Shown piece after piece: positions 1 to 6,840 of a stretch of 19,695 nucleotides of DNA. Under the pieces are notes generated by a model that saw only the letters and a list, made by a program, of their open reading frames with translations, ran no database searches and was not told where the DNA came from. The DNA lies in contig CAMMYS010000004.1 in NCBI GenBank assembly GCA_946528555.1, forward strand, positions 1 through 19,695, in the 5' to 3' direction. Position numbers and translations under genes: made by a program. How positions within the stretch are numbered: position 1 is the first letter of the stretch; the number at the start of each line of letters is the position of its first letter. The DNA is from an uncultured Mycoplasmatota bacterium (GTDB lineage Bacteria; Bacillota_I; Bacilli_A; RF39; UBA660).

Positions 1-46
1 TTTGCTAATTAATTAAAACTAGCCATGTTATCTATTGGACAATTTT

Positions 47-75
47 ATTTTATAATATATGGGTGTTAATGTCAA
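47..75 (-). promoter_or_regulatory. Possible leftward sigma-A promoter at window edge
   Basis: On the minus strand, TTGACA (70-75) is followed after 17 bp by TAAAAT (47-52). This would drive transcription to the left, out of the window. No convincing coding start follows before the edge. The same bases form part of a possible plus-strand terminator, so only one of the two readings may be real. Confidence 0.3.
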
Positions 76-86
76 CACTTTTTTTT
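63..86 (+). terminator. Possible rho-independent terminator (rightward)
   Basis: A 5-bp stem, GTGTT (63-67) with AACAC (74-78), and a 6-nt loop are followed by eight T residues (79-86). It would end a rightward transcript entering from the left, convergent with the hydrogenase gene. The stem is short, and no plus-strand gene can be identified in the first 62 bases. No clear terminator for the leftward hydrogenase transcript was seen. Confidence 0.35.
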
Positions 87-110
87 AAAAATTTTTATTT
101 TTTTTGTAAA

Positions 111-1625
111 CTATTTGTTGTGTAATAAATTACTCTTATCTGAGAAAGATGTATGTAGTAATTTTTCACTAATGTCACTCTGTGGAGATTTTAAAAATTC
201 TTTATAAAGTTGTTTTAATTCTGGATTATCATGAGCACATCTTACCACTCTTTGCTTATCTATATTAAATAAGCCTTCGCTTCTTTTTTGCTTTATTTCA
301 TCCATTTTAGGTATTGCTCCTAATGGTTGGCCTCCACCACCAACACATCCACCTTTACAATTCATTACTTCTATAAAATGATATTGTTTGTATCTATCGT
401 TTTTAAGTAGTTTTTCTAAATTTTCCATTTGTTGTACAACTGCTACTCTTAATTTATATTGTCCAATTTGAATAACCGCTTCTTTTATACCTTCAAATTC
501 TCTTAATTTTTCAAACACTAAATCTTTATCATCTAAATTTTTATCTAACATTATTCTATATAATGTTCTAACTACAGATTCACAAACTCCACCAGTTGTT
601 CCAAACATTACACCAGCTCCACTACTATCACCTAACATAGTATCAAACTTTTGCCCTTCTAATTCTTCAAACTTAATACCTTCTTCATGTAATAATATAG
701 ATAATTCGCTTGCTGTCATAACATGATCTATATTTAAAGTATATTCTTTAGCTTCCATTTTCTTTGATGTACATGGAGTTATTGCTACTGTAACAATCTT
801 ATTTGGATCAAATCCTTTTTTCTCAGCAAAATATTCTTTAATAATTGCACATTGCATGCCGATTGGACTCTTACAAGTTGAAATATGTGGTATTAATTCT
901 GGGTGATATATTTCTGCATATTTTACCCAAGAAGGACAACAACTTGTAAATTGTGGAATATTATTTTTATTTTTTAATCTAGTTGCAAACTCTGCAACTT
1001 CTTCTAAAATTGTTAAATCTGCTCCAAAAGCTGTATCAAATACATAATCAAAACCTAAGTCTTTTAATGCTGTTACTAACTTTTCTTCACTATTAATTCC
1101 TGGTTCCATACCAAAAGCTTCTCCTATTGATACTCTTACCGCAGGAGATATAATAGCAACAACTATTTTTTCATTAGCATCTAAAATACTTTTTATTTCT
1201 CTATATTCATATTTTGGAACTAATGCACCAGTTGGACAATTTAGAATACATTGACCACAACCTAAACATATTGGTTCTTTGCATTTATTTAAATCATATT
1301 TTAAATTAACTATATTTTCACATGTTTTCTTACATTGACCACAGTTTATACATTTTTCCATTATTCTCATAATGCAATTATTATTTTCACTTATTCTAAT
1401 TCTTTTATCTTCCTCAATATCATTAACAATTCCATCAGTAGTTTCTTCTAAAATATTATCTACAACTGAATCAATAACTGCATTTATTTCTTCTGGAGAT
1501 ATATCACTTTCTTCTAATATATTAAACTCTTCTTTTAAAGCAGAACACATAGGACATATATATTCTTCCTCTAGTTCTTCTTTTTCTTCAATATATCCAC
1601 ATTTTTTACACACATACTTTTTCAT
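111..1625 (-). CDS. Monomeric [FeFe]-hydrogenase with N-terminal rubredoxin-like knuckle
   Basis: Reversible H2 production or oxidation, probably disposing of fermentation electrons from ferredoxin in the cytoplasm. Domains of the 504-residue protein: a CxxC...CxxC rubredoxin-like knuckle (Cys6, 9, 24, 27); an acidic linker to about 85; two [4Fe-4S] ferredoxin motifs (Cys92/95/98/102 and Cys120/123/126/130); and the H-cluster domain from about 150. H-cluster loops are TSCCPSW (227-233), TPCTSKK (283-289) and the Cys423/Cys427 loop ending GGGQP. Aligned by eye to Clostridium pasteurianum CpI, the proton-relay residues Cys229, Glu209, Glu212, Arg216 and Ser249 are kept. The usual Met of loop 2 is Thr283 and the usual Ala before Cys423 is Asn422, so it is a subfamily variant. 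AAGGAG lies a few bases before the ATG, and the upstream gene's stop is 9 nt away, so the two are probably co-transcribed. Maturases HydEFG are not in the window. Confidence 0.95.
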   Translation of the reverse strand: MKKYVCKKCGYIEEKEELEEEYICPMCSALKEEFNILEESDISPEEINAVIDSVVDNILEETTDGIVNDIEEDKRIRISENNNCIMRIMEKCINCGQCKKTCENIVNLKYDLNKCKEPICLGCGQCILNCPTGALVPKYEYREIKSILDANEKIVVAIISPAVRVSIGEAFGMEPGINSEEKLVTALKDLGFDYVFDTAFGADLTILEEVAEFATRLKNKNNIPQFTSCCPSWVKYAEIYHPELIPHISTCKSPIGMQCAIIKEYFAEKKGFDPNKIVTVAITPCTSKKMEAKEYTLNIDHVMTASELSILLHEEGIKFEELEGQKFDTMLGDSSGAGVMFGTTGGVCESVVRTLYRIMLDKNLDDKDLVFEKLREFEGIKEAVIQIGQYKLRVAVVQQMENLEKLLKNDRYKQYHFIEVMNCKGGCVGGGGQPLGAIPKMDEIKQKRSEGLFNIDKQRVVRCAHDNPELKQLYKEFLKSPQSDISEKLLHTSFSDKSNLLHNK

Positions 1626-1634
1626 TTTTACTCC

Positions 1635-2450
1635 TTAGTACTTAATATACTTTGTACAATTTAGTCCATTACATTTTATTTGATACTGATCTAGTACTTT
1701 ATTATTGTTGATTGTTACAATCGTAGGATAAATATCATCATATTTTTCCATATCATCTAAAAATCCATTTATTTTACTATTTATTATTTTAATATCTTTA
1801 TCATTTAGTTTCTTTAAATCAAAATAATATACTTTATCATTAGTAGAAATCCATTTTTCTAGTACATCTAAGAAGATTGTACAATCTATACTTAAACAAT
1901 TATCACCTAAAAATACAAATGTTGAGTTTTCTTTTTCATTTACTATTTCAATAAATCTTTCACTATTTACTTCTATTAAAGCTAGGTTTTGTTCTTTTTC
2001 TGATTTATATTCACTAACAGATTTATTAAAATAATTTTCAAATTCATAGTTTAGTGAATCCTCTGGGTTTAAATAGAATAATTTTCTAACATCATCTATT
2101 ACTAATTCTAATTTATCTTTTTTTACATTTAAAATGCTTATTTGTTTATTACAACTTAAATTAAAGTTCTTTTTTTTCTTATCATAATTATATTTTAAAC
2201 AATAATCATATGTACTTGTTGCATTTTTATTACTTGCTTTATAATATGTTACTTTATCTTTTTCAAAATATATAACATTATAATATCCTGTTGAAGTTTC
2301 ATAACTATACCATTTCTTATACATCATATCTTCTTCAATGGACATTTTTCTATATTTTATCAAAACAAAAAGAGTTGCTATTATAATAACAATCATGAAA
2401 TACATAATATAAATAGTTCTTTTATTCTTTCTATTCTTTTTATTTTTCAT
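1635..2450 (-). CDS. Membrane-anchored thioredoxin-fold-like protein, function unknown
   Basis: A 271-residue protein I do not recognise by name. A lysine-rich N-terminus (1-11) precedes one hydrophobic segment (about 12-31), which suggests a single-pass anchor with the rest outside. The C-terminal part has a thioredoxin-like layout: a beta strand STFVFLG, then a CxxxxC pair (Cys185, Cys190), a helix, a second strand (VYYFDL), and YPTIV at 241-245 with Pro242 where the fold's cis-proline sits. This resembles bacteriocin-transport-accessory-type thioredoxins, but CxxxxC is not the classical CxxC, so redox activity is uncertain. Four more Cys (84, 100, 260, 265) could form disulfides. It ends 9 nt before the hydrogenase start. 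There is no ribosome binding site before the ATG; a strong promoter is predicted to start transcription at the ATG itself (see findings). Confidence 0.8.
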   Translation of the reverse strand: MKNKKNRKNKRTIYIMYFMIVIIIATLFVLIKYRKMSIEEDMMYKKWYSYETSTGYYNVIYFEKDKVTYYKASNKNATSTYDYCLKYNYDKKKKNFNLSCNKQISILNVKKDKLELVIDDVRKLFYLNPEDSLNYEFENYFNKSVSEYKSEKEQNLALIEVNSERFIEIVNEKENSTFVFLGDNCLSIDCTIFLDVLEKWISTNDKVYYFDLKKLNDKDIKIINSKINGFLDDMEKYDDIYPTIVTINNNKVLDQYQIKCNGLNCTKYIKY

Positions 2451-2456
2451 ACTATC

Positions 2457-2485
2457 ATAATAGCAAAAATACTCTTATTTTTCAA
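2457..2485 (-). promoter_or_regulatory. Sigma-A promoter for the thioredoxin-like gene and hydrogenase
   Basis: TTGAAA (2480-2485) and TATTAT (2457-2462) are separated by 17 bp, with an extended -10 TG one base upstream. Normal spacing puts +1 at about 2450, the first base of the downstream ATG. The -35 abuts the stop codon of the 88-residue gene. Confidence 0.65.
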
Positions 2486-2752
2486 TTACTTGTTTGTGTA
2501 AGCATAATAATTAAACTCTGAGATTTCATCTCCTACTTGTTCTAAATCATCAGCATCTTCTATATCTTCTAATACTTCTTCTATTTCCATTATCAAATCA
2601 TTTAAAGAACCACATTTAAATGGATCTATTTGATATCTACTTAATACTTCAATCTGATAATCTGACAAATATATATCATTATTTATCTTTTTATGCATAT
2701 ATTTATCACTAACTAAGTCATCTATATTAATATCTTGATTATCAATTTTCAT
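2486..2752 (-). CDS. Small acidic protein of unknown function (88 aa)
   Basis: Not recognised. The protein is acidic, with no signal peptide or membrane segment. The middle (about 28-45, IYLSDYQIEVLSRYQIDP) and the Glu/Asp-rich 53-77 stretch look helical, and there is one Cys (47). I chose the ATG at 2752 rather than the in-frame ATG at 2776, because GGAG lies 5 nt before the later ATG and inside the longer frame. The earlier start has no ribosome binding site and would lie in the possible rpmE terminator hairpin. It follows rpmE by 26 nt and probably receives read-through from the rpmE promoter. A role linked to translation or to the downstream redox genes would be a guess. Confidence 0.75.
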   Translation of the reverse strand: MKIDNQDINIDDLVSDKYMHKKINNDIYLSDYQIEVLSRYQIDPFKCGSLNDLIMEIEEVLEDIEDADDLEQVGDEISEFNYYAYTNK

Positions 2753-2764
2753 AACATCTCCAAA

Positions 2765-2791
2765 ATAAAAAATCACTATTAATCAGTGATT
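2765..2791 (-). terminator. Weak terminator or attenuator after rpmE
   Basis: On the minus strand, AATCACT (2785-2791) pairs with AGTGATT (2771-2777) around a 7-nt loop, followed by a T-rich run. The loop contains the rpmE stop codon. The stem is only 7 bp with two G-C pairs, so partial read-through into the 88-residue gene is plausible. Confidence 0.4.
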
Positions 2792-2979
2792 CCATATTTA
2801 TCTTTAAACTTTTGTACATTTCCAGTTTTAACTGTCTTAAACTTTCCTGTATAGAATGAATGGCATTTGTTGCATGATTCTAATTGAATTTCTTCTTTTG
2901 AAGATTTTACTTCGAATTCATTACCACAAGCACATTTAACTTTACAAACTTTTTGTACTGGATGTATTCCCTTTTTCAT
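2779..2979 (-). CDS. rpmE: 50S ribosomal protein L31, zinc-binding type
   Basis: Component of the large ribosomal subunit near the inter-subunit bridge. The 66-residue product starts MKKGIHP as usual for the family. It has the zinc-ligand pattern CxC (Cys16, Cys18) and CxxC (Cys36, Cys39), so it is the Zn-containing C+ form, which in other bacteria can be exchanged under zinc shortage. The tail FYTGKFK...VQKFKDKYG is typical. A longer in-frame start at 3000 exists but is rejected: the strong AGGAGG is read as Arg-Arg codons inside it and sits correctly before the ATG at 2979. It has its own promoter directly downstream of murA, so murA and rpmE are adjacent but separately transcribed. In B. 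subtilis rho separates these two genes; here it is absent. Confidence 0.97.
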   Translation of the reverse strand: MKKGIHPVQKVCKVKCACGNEFEVKSSKEEIQLESCNKCHSFYTGKFKTVKTGNVQKFKDKYGITD

Positions 2980-3036
2980 ATTTTTTATCCTCCTCGCCAT
3001 AACTAATTGATAGTTATAGAAATAACTTCATTTGGT

Positions 3037-3066
3037 ATTATACAGGCATAATCCACCAAATGTCAA
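3037..3066 (-). promoter_or_regulatory. Sigma-A promoter for rpmE
   Basis: A consensus TTGACA (3061-3066) and consensus TATAAT (3037-3042) are 18 bp apart, giving a leader of about 50 nt before the rpmE ATG. It lies within 40 bp of the murA stop codon. Confidence 0.8.
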
Positions 3067-3073
3067 GCATTTT

Positions 3074-4327
3074 CTACTCTACGTACTTAATATCTGCTCC
3101 TACTGCTGTTAGTTTTTCAACAATAAAGCTATATCCTCTTAATATAACATCGCAATTATCTATTTCTGTTGTTCCACTAGCTATTAATCCTGCTATAAAT
3201 AATGATGCTCCACCTCTAAGATCTGTTGCAATTACATTTGTTCCTTTTAATTTTCTAGGGCCTCTTACTTCTAACTTATTAAGAGTTAAAATATTTGTAA
3301 TAGCATTCATTCTATTTAAATCATAAGTATTTTTAAATCTATTTTCATATAGTGTTTCTTCTATTATAGAAGTTCCTTTTGCTTGAGTTAATAAAGTAGT
3401 AATAGGTTGTTGTAAATCTGTTGGAAAACCTGGAAATACTTGTGTTTTTACATGAACAGGTTTTAATTCATTACATTTAGAAATAATCAAAGTATCTCCT
3501 TCAATTTTATAATCTACACCTATTTCTGTTAATTTCATTAATAAGGCTCCTATATGTTCCTTAATAATACCTTTAATTCTAAGATTTTTACCTATTAATG
3601 CTCCTAAAATAATATATGTTCCACATTCTATTCTATCTGGAAATACATCAACAACGCCATGATCTAAGTTCTTGTTTCCATCTATTTCAATAGTTTTAGT
3701 ACCAGCACCTCTTACATTAACACCCATGTTAATTAAGAATGATGCTACATTTACTATTTCAGGTTCCATAGCAGCATTTTCTAGTATAGTAGTTCCTTCT
3801 GCTCCAGATGCAGCTAACATTAAATTAATTGTTGCTCCTACACTTGGAAAATCAAAATATATTTTTTTGCCTACTAATTTTTTTGCTTTAATTATATATC
3901 TATTTTTAATAATTTCTACTTTCGCACCTAATTCTTGAAAACCTTTAATATGAATATCTATTGGTCTAGCACCTATATTACATCCTCCTGGGAATGACAT
4001 TTCAACTTTACCAAATTTGGCTAATAATGCACCCATAAAATAATAAGATGCTCTCATTTGAACACTTAATTCTTCAGGAATTGGTCTATTCTTTATTTTA
4101 GATGAATCTACTATTAAAGCTCCATCTTTTTCTTCAACTTTACAATTTAAATGTTCCATTATTTTTACTAAATAATCAATATCACTTATTTCAGGAACAT
4201 TATATATAGTACTTTTTGTTTTACAAAGAGTTGCTGCTGGTAATAATGCAACTGCACTATTTTTTGCACCACTAATGCATATTTCCCCAGTTAATTCATT
4301 TTGTCCTTTAATAACAATTTTAGACAT
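3074..4327 (-). CDS. murA: UDP-N-acetylglucosamine 1-carboxyvinyltransferase
   Basis: First committed step of peptidoglycan synthesis: transfers enolpyruvate from PEP to UDP-GlcNAc in the cytoplasm. At 417 residues it is full length. Key residues are present: Lys22 in AKNS, catalytic Cys116 in the loop PGGCNIGARPID (the Cys form, which fosfomycin can alkylate), Asp304 in GFPTD as general base, and the conserved TLYENRF (325-331) and DLRGGAS (369-375). The GAGGGAG ribosome site is well placed. A terminator upstream and its own promoter make it a separate unit. Its position beside rpmE and prfA/prmC matches the second Firmicutes paralogue (murAB/murZ locus of B. subtilis), so another murA may exist elsewhere; that is inference from synteny. 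Its presence argues that the organism has a cell wall. Confidence 0.97.
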   Translation of the reverse strand: MSKIVIKGQNELTGEICISGAKNSAVALLPAATLCKTKSTIYNVPEISDIDYLVKIMEHLNCKVEEKDGALIVDSSKIKNRPIPEELSVQMRASYYFMGALLAKFGKVEMSFPGGCNIGARPIDIHIKGFQELGAKVEIIKNRYIIKAKKLVGKKIYFDFPSVGATINLMLAASGAEGTTILENAAMEPEIVNVASFLINMGVNVRGAGTKTIEIDGNKNLDHGVVDVFPDRIECGTYIILGALIGKNLRIKGIIKEHIGALLMKLTEIGVDYKIEGDTLIISKCNELKPVHVKTQVFPGFPTDLQQPITTLLTQAKGTSIIEETLYENRFKNTYDLNRMNAITNILTLNKLEVRGPRKLKGTNVIATDLRGGASLFIAGLIASGTTEIDNCDVILRGYSFIVEKLTAVGADIKYVE

Positions 4328-4350
4328 AAAACACTCTCCCTCTTAATATA

Positions 4351-4379
4351 AATATAATACTTATAATAATATTTATCAA
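4351..4379 (-). promoter_or_regulatory. Probable promoter for murA
   Basis: TTGATA (4374-4379) and TATATT (4351-4356) are separated by 17 bp, between the prmC terminator and the murA ribosome site. The surroundings are so A/T-rich that chance -10 matches are common. Confidence 0.5.
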
Positions 4380-4401
4380 TAAATTAGACTTTTATTTACA
4401 C

Positions 4402-4422
4402 AAAAAAAGCCTTTAAAAGGCT
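4402..4422 (-). terminator. Rho-independent terminator after prmC
   Basis: The minus strand reads AGCCTT-TTA-AAGGCT followed by seven T residues (A run at 4402-4408 on plus). The hairpin stem contains the first bases of the prmC stop codon (4421-4423). It ends the rpoE-prfA-prmC transcript. Confidence 0.85.
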
Positions 4423-5161
4423 ATTCTTTAATAATAAATATATATCTATCTTTTCTAGATAAATCTTTTTCAACTGATACTCTTACATCATTAAAGTTTT
4501 CTTCTATAATATTAACAATACTTGGGGCTTCTAAATATCCAATCTCAAATGCAATTATAAATTTTTCATTCAAATATTTTTTAGCTTCTCTTATTATTTT
4601 TTTATAGAAATATAATCCATTGTCATCTGCATATAAAGCTATATGAGGTTCATATTTATCAACACTTTCCATTATTACTTCATCTTTAGAAATATATGGT
4701 GGATTACTTATAATAATGTCATATTTATCATTAATGTTACTAAAAATATCACTTTCTATAAAATTGATATTTAAATCATTACATTTGGCATTGTTTTTAG
4801 CAACTTCTAGAGCTTTTTTTGATATATCACACCCTGTAATATCACAATCAATTTTTTTCTTTAAAACTACTGAAATAGCTCCACTTCCAGTACCTATATC
4901 TAGCACATTAACTTTCTTATTAAACACTTGTTTATAATATTTAATTGTTTTTTCAACTAAATATTCTGTCTCATATCTAGGTATTAGAACATTTTCATTA
5001 ACATTTATTTTATATCCATAGAAATTAACATACCCAATCAAGTATTGGATTGGGTATTTATTTAATAGTTTTTTATAGTCTTCTTCAATATTAGAACTAA
5101 CTTTTATTAATTCTTCAGCTTCTAATTTTGAATAACCTAAATTAACTATTTTATTAATCAT
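4421..5161 (-). CDS. prmC: Peptide chain release factor N5-glutamine methyltransferase
   Basis: Methylates the Gln of the GGQ motif in release factors RF1 and RF2, using S-adenosylmethionine. Visible motifs are PIQYLIG (37-43), IPRYETE (60-66, normally IPRPETE), the SAM-binding DIGTGSG (88-94) and the catalytic NPPY (153-156). At 246 residues it is about 30-40 shorter than E. coli or B. subtilis PrmC, the shortage being in the N-terminal helical domain that grips the release factor. The start overlaps the prfA stop by 8 nt, with AGAGGA upstream, so translation is probably coupled to its own substrate prfA. This pairing is standard in bacteria. Confidence 0.96.
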   Translation of the reverse strand: MINKIVNLGYSKLEAEELIKVSSNIEEDYKKLLNKYPIQYLIGYVNFYGYKINVNENVLIPRYETEYLVEKTIKYYKQVFNKKVNVLDIGTGSGAISVVLKKKIDCDITGCDISKKALEVAKNNAKCNDLNINFIESDIFSNINDKYDIIISNPPYISKDEVIMESVDKYEPHIALYADDNGLYFYKKIIREAKKYLNEKFIIAFEIGYLEAPSIVNIIEENFNDVRVSVEKDLSRKDRYIFIIKE

Positions 5162-6215
5162 GATTTTCCTCTAAACGCATTCTTTCATCTTCAGCAATTA
5201 AAGCTTCAATTAAATCTTCTAAATCGCCTTCCATAATCTTATCTAAATGCATTACAGTGTAATTAATTCTATGGTCTGTTAATCTATTTTGTGGATAATT
5301 GTATGTTCTTATCTTTTCAGATCTATCTCCAGTACCTATCTTACTTCTTCTTTCATTACCAACTTTTTCATCTTGCTCTCTTTGTTTTAAATCATATAAT
5401 CTTGATTTAAGAATTTGCATTGCTCTTTCTTTATTTTTTATTTGACTTCTTTCAACTTGACAATAAACAATTATTCCAGTTGGTATATGAGTTAATCTAA
5501 CAGCTGAGTCTGTTGTGTTAACACATTGTCCTCCAGCTCCACTACTTCTAGTAATATCAACTCTAATATCAGAATCTTTAATATCTACTTCTACTTCTTC
5601 TACTTCTGGCATTACTAGTACAGTAGCAGTTGAAGTATGAACTCTTCCTTGTGATTCTGTTTCAGGTACTCTTTGTACTCTATGAGCTCCACTTTCATAT
5701 TTAAATTTAGAATATACTGATTCTCCACTTAATTGAAACTCTATTTGAGCATAACCTCCACTTTCACCTTCAACTTCATGAGTTACTTCCAGTTTCCAGC
5801 CTTGCTTTTCAGCATACTTAGAATACATTCTGAATAGATCTCCTGCAAAAATATTTGCTTCATCTCCACCAGCAGCTCCTCTAATTTCCATAATAACGTT
5901 CTTTTCATCATTAGGATCTTTGGGTAATAGTAATCTTTTTATTTCATTTTCTAATTTTTCTTTTTCAATATGTAAATTATCTAACTCTTCATTAGCAAAT
6001 TCTCTCATTTCTGGATCTTTTGCCATTTCTTTAGCAGCTTCAATATCATCTAATACAGTATTATACTTTTTAGTTGTTTCAACTGTTTTTTCTAAAGAGT
6101 TTTTTTCTTTAAGAATTGTTTGCATCTTTTTATAATCATTATAAACTTCAGGCTTTAACAATTCTTCTTCTAAATAATTATATCTTTGTTCTATTATATC
6201 TAATCTTTCTTTCAT
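5154..6215 (-). CDS. prfA: Peptide chain release factor 1
   Basis: Recognises UAA and UAG stop codons and triggers peptide release on the ribosome. The 353-residue length is typical. The codon-recognition tripeptide is PET (184-186, the RF1 PxT type), and the catalytic GGQ is at 228-230. The residue after GGQ is Cys231 where His is common. The N-terminal 100 residues are the usual coiled helical domain. GGGAGGAA precedes the start. It lies 36 nt after rpoE with no terminator between, and overlaps prmC by 8 nt, so rpoE-prfA-prmC looks like one operon. RF1 with TAG stops in several neighbours and a TGA stop on rnpA indicates use of all three stop codons. Confidence 0.98.
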   Translation of the reverse strand: MKERLDIIEQRYNYLEEELLKPEVYNDYKKMQTILKEKNSLEKTVETTKKYNTVLDDIEAAKEMAKDPEMREFANEELDNLHIEKEKLENEIKRLLLPKDPNDEKNVIMEIRGAAGGDEANIFAGDLFRMYSKYAEKQGWKLEVTHEVEGESGGYAQIEFQLSGESVYSKFKYESGAHRVQRVPETESQGRVHTSTATVLVMPEVEEVEVDIKDSDIRVDITRSSGAGGQCVNTTDSAVRLTHIPTGIIVYCQVERSQIKNKERAMQILKSRLYDLKQREQDEKVGNERRSKIGTGDRSEKIRTYNYPQNRLTDHRINYTVMHLDKIMEGDLEDLIEALIAEDERMRLEENHD

Positions 6216-6251
6216 AAATTCCTCCCTTTCTTATTAATGAAATGAAGTCAT

Positions 6252-6695
6252 CTAAAGATTAGCATCAAATTCATCATCCTCATCAACAACAACTAAATCT
6301 TTATAGTCATCATCTTCTTTATCATCCTCAGAATCATCTAATTCATCATAATAACTAGTTTCTTCTTCTGGTTCATCATATTGATTATCATTTAATTCTA
6401 TATCATCATCTAATTCTTCTTCTATTTCTTTAATGCTAATTTCAGCAGTATGGTTTTCTCTTAAATCCCAAAAACCTTTTTCTAATTGAATAAATCTTTT
6501 TTCAGTAGATAATAATGCGAAGAAATCACCAATTTGATTTTCATATGCTGCATCACCTAAATTAAGTGTGTCACATATAATTCTAAATATATCAGTAATT
6601 TTCATTTTTTTACCCTTTTCTTTTAATATAATATATGCTATATCATCGAAAGGTAAATTTTCTAATTCTTCTACACTAACAGTCTTAAATTTCAT
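6252..6695 (-). CDS. rpoE: DNA-directed RNA polymerase delta subunit
   Basis: Gram-positive RNA polymerase accessory subunit that promotes core recycling and affects promoter selectivity. Residues 1-90 form the HARE-type winged-helix domain (segments ILKEKGKKMKITDIF and FFALLSTEKRFIQLEKGFWDLR). Residues from about 90 to 147 are an acidic, low-complexity Asp/Glu tail, the hallmark of delta. GGAGG lies about 10 nt before the ATG. It heads the rpoE-prfA-prmC unit behind its own promoter. In B. subtilis rpoE begins the neighbourhood that also holds murAB, rpmE, prfA and prmC, so this is an eroded version of that locus; pyrG, the usual next gene, is missing here. Confidence 0.95.
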   Translation of the reverse strand: MKFKTVSVEELENLPFDDIAYIILKEKGKKMKITDIFRIICDTLNLGDAAYENQIGDFFALLSTEKRFIQLEKGFWDLRENHTAEISIKEIEEELDDDIELNDNQYDEPEEETSYYDELDDSEDDKEDDDYKDLVVVDEDDEFDANL

Positions 6696-6738
6696 ATCTA
6701 TTAAGCCTCCAAAATATACTTCGTTTCTTTCTTTTTAA

Positions 6739-6766
6739 ATTATACTTATTTTTCATAAGAAATCAA
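6739..6766 (-). promoter_or_regulatory. Promoter for rpoE-prfA-prmC
   Basis: TTGATT (6761-6766) and consensus TATAAT (6739-6744) are spaced 16 bp, about 40 bp upstream of the rpoE ATG and downstream of the preceding terminator. Confidence 0.6.
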
Positions 6767-6792
6767 GTACTTTTATATATATTTTTTTAAAT

Positions 6793-6819
6793 AAAAAAAT
6801 TCTTAGAAACTAAGAATTT
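6793..6819 (-). terminator. Rho-independent terminator after the SPFH gene
   Basis: The minus strand forms AATTCTTAG-TTT-CTAAGAATT followed by a T run. It lies about 20 nt past the SPFH stop codon. The stem is flanked by A and T runs on both sides, so it could act in either direction, but only leftward genes are present. Confidence 0.85.
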
Positions 6820-6840
6820 TTTTGTTAACTTTTTGTTTAA

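Noticed and set aside
1372..1638. 88-codon plus-strand frame over the hydrogenase N-terminus
   Set aside because: Serine/leucine-rich reverse-strand shadow of a well-supported gene, with no ribosome site.
2980..3000. Seven-codon upstream extension of rpmE
   Set aside because: The AGGAGG ribosome site is inside it, and L31 proteins begin at MKKGIHP.
3060..3938. Two 88-codon plus-strand frames over murA (3060-3326 and 3672-3938)
   Set aside because: Both are antisense shadows of conserved murA coding sequence.
4716..6135. Plus-strand frames inside prmC (4716-4937) and prfA (5920-6135)
   Set aside because: Short antisense frames lacking ribosome sites and opposed to conserved genes.
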